64,000 nucleotides of DNA, taken from NCBI RefSeq assembly GCF_006159205.1, contig NZ_CP040812.1, positions 2,232,001 to 2,296,000 on the forward strand. Reading direction: 5' to 3'. This document shows positions 63,961-64,000 of this stretch, piece after piece. This DNA is from Antarcticibacterium flavum. GTDB lineage: Bacteria; Bacteroidota; Bacteroidia; Flavobacteriales; Flavobacteriaceae. Within the stretch, counting starts at the first letter, position 1. Every line of letters starts with the position of its first letter. The notes under the pieces were generated by a model. That model was given only the letters and a program-made list of their open reading frames with translations. It was not told the origin of the DNA and searched no databases. The translations under genes and the position numbers were made by a program.

Positions 63961-64000
63961 TTAGAAGTTTAAATTAACACCTAATGTTATTGATGTTGTC
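63961..64000 (-). CDS. susC: SusC-type TonB-dependent receptor, last 12 codons only
   Basis: The minus strand reads TTSITLGVNLNF followed by a stop at 63961-63963. This is the typical last beta strand of a SusC/TonB-dependent outer-membrane barrel, with terminal Phe. The rest of the gene lies outside the window. The place directly before susD confirms it. Confidence 0.85.
   Translation of the reverse strand, partial: TTSITLGVNLNF

Noticed and set aside
1..64000. CRISPR arrays or rRNA genes
   Set aside because: No regularly spaced repeats and no rRNA sequence were found.

Overview
The window is a chromosomal segment of a low-GC Bacteroidota, most probably a marine or soil member of the Flavobacteriaceae (Gramella/Salegentibacter-like; the genus is an inference). 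Support comes from families restricted to or typical of Bacteroidota (DUF4837, DUF4175, DUF6503, DUF5916, bacterial GH3, SusC/SusD, FucP-type MFS carriers), from many TAnnTTTG promoter elements instead of TATAAT boxes, and from lipoproteins and secreted proteins with short MKN/MKK signal peptides.

Positions 1-23300 are mainly housekeeping: a cut-off conserved gene, GH3 acyl-adenylase and M23 peptidase; tatA; a DUF4837 lipoprotein and an MltD-like transglycosylase; pgk facing holB; a DoxX protein; a Skp/OmpH lipoprotein; a methyltransferase; mnmG, ybeY and a giant DUF4175 coiled-coil protein; gltX; an outer-membrane barrel; an SPFH protein; a YtxH/holin/DUF6327 envelope-stress trio; glnS. Two parS-like ParB sites bracket mnmG, one of them inside the end of ybeY.

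Positions 23700-26060 hold folB, tRNA-Cys and an IS1182-type insertion sequence. The element sits exactly in the 4-nt loop of the terminator hairpin that followed tRNA-Cys, with an ATTT target duplication, and carries its own terminator hairpins near both ends. Positions 26000-43400 return to core genes: lysE-like exporter, DUF2807 protein, rnr, a 1-kb gene-poor stretch with one possible small membrane peptide, rpiB, a zinc-type CDF exporter, a GNAT protein, a C-terminal processing protease overlapping rnpA, an M1 peptidase/subtilase/beta-lactamase-fold operon, a CPA2 antiporter and lepA.

Positions 43680-64000 form an accessory sugar-metabolism zone. One operon combines a FucP/NagP-type carrier, a GH20 beta-hexosaminidase and MurQ, pointing to uptake and recycling of GlcNAc/MurNAc-type sugars. 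After an orphan cysteine desulfurase, a DUF5916 outer-membrane protein and a NagC-like ROK regulator comes a leftward polysaccharide-utilisation-like locus: SusC (only its last 12 codons are visible), SusD, three tandem secreted PIG-L deacetylases, an MFS carrier, a ROK sugar kinase without the usual zinc motif, a PL26/YetA-like exo-lyase and a DASS anion symporter. The triple deacetylase plus lyase layout is the most unusual system in the window; its substrate is plausibly an N-acetylated acidic glycan, but this is inference.
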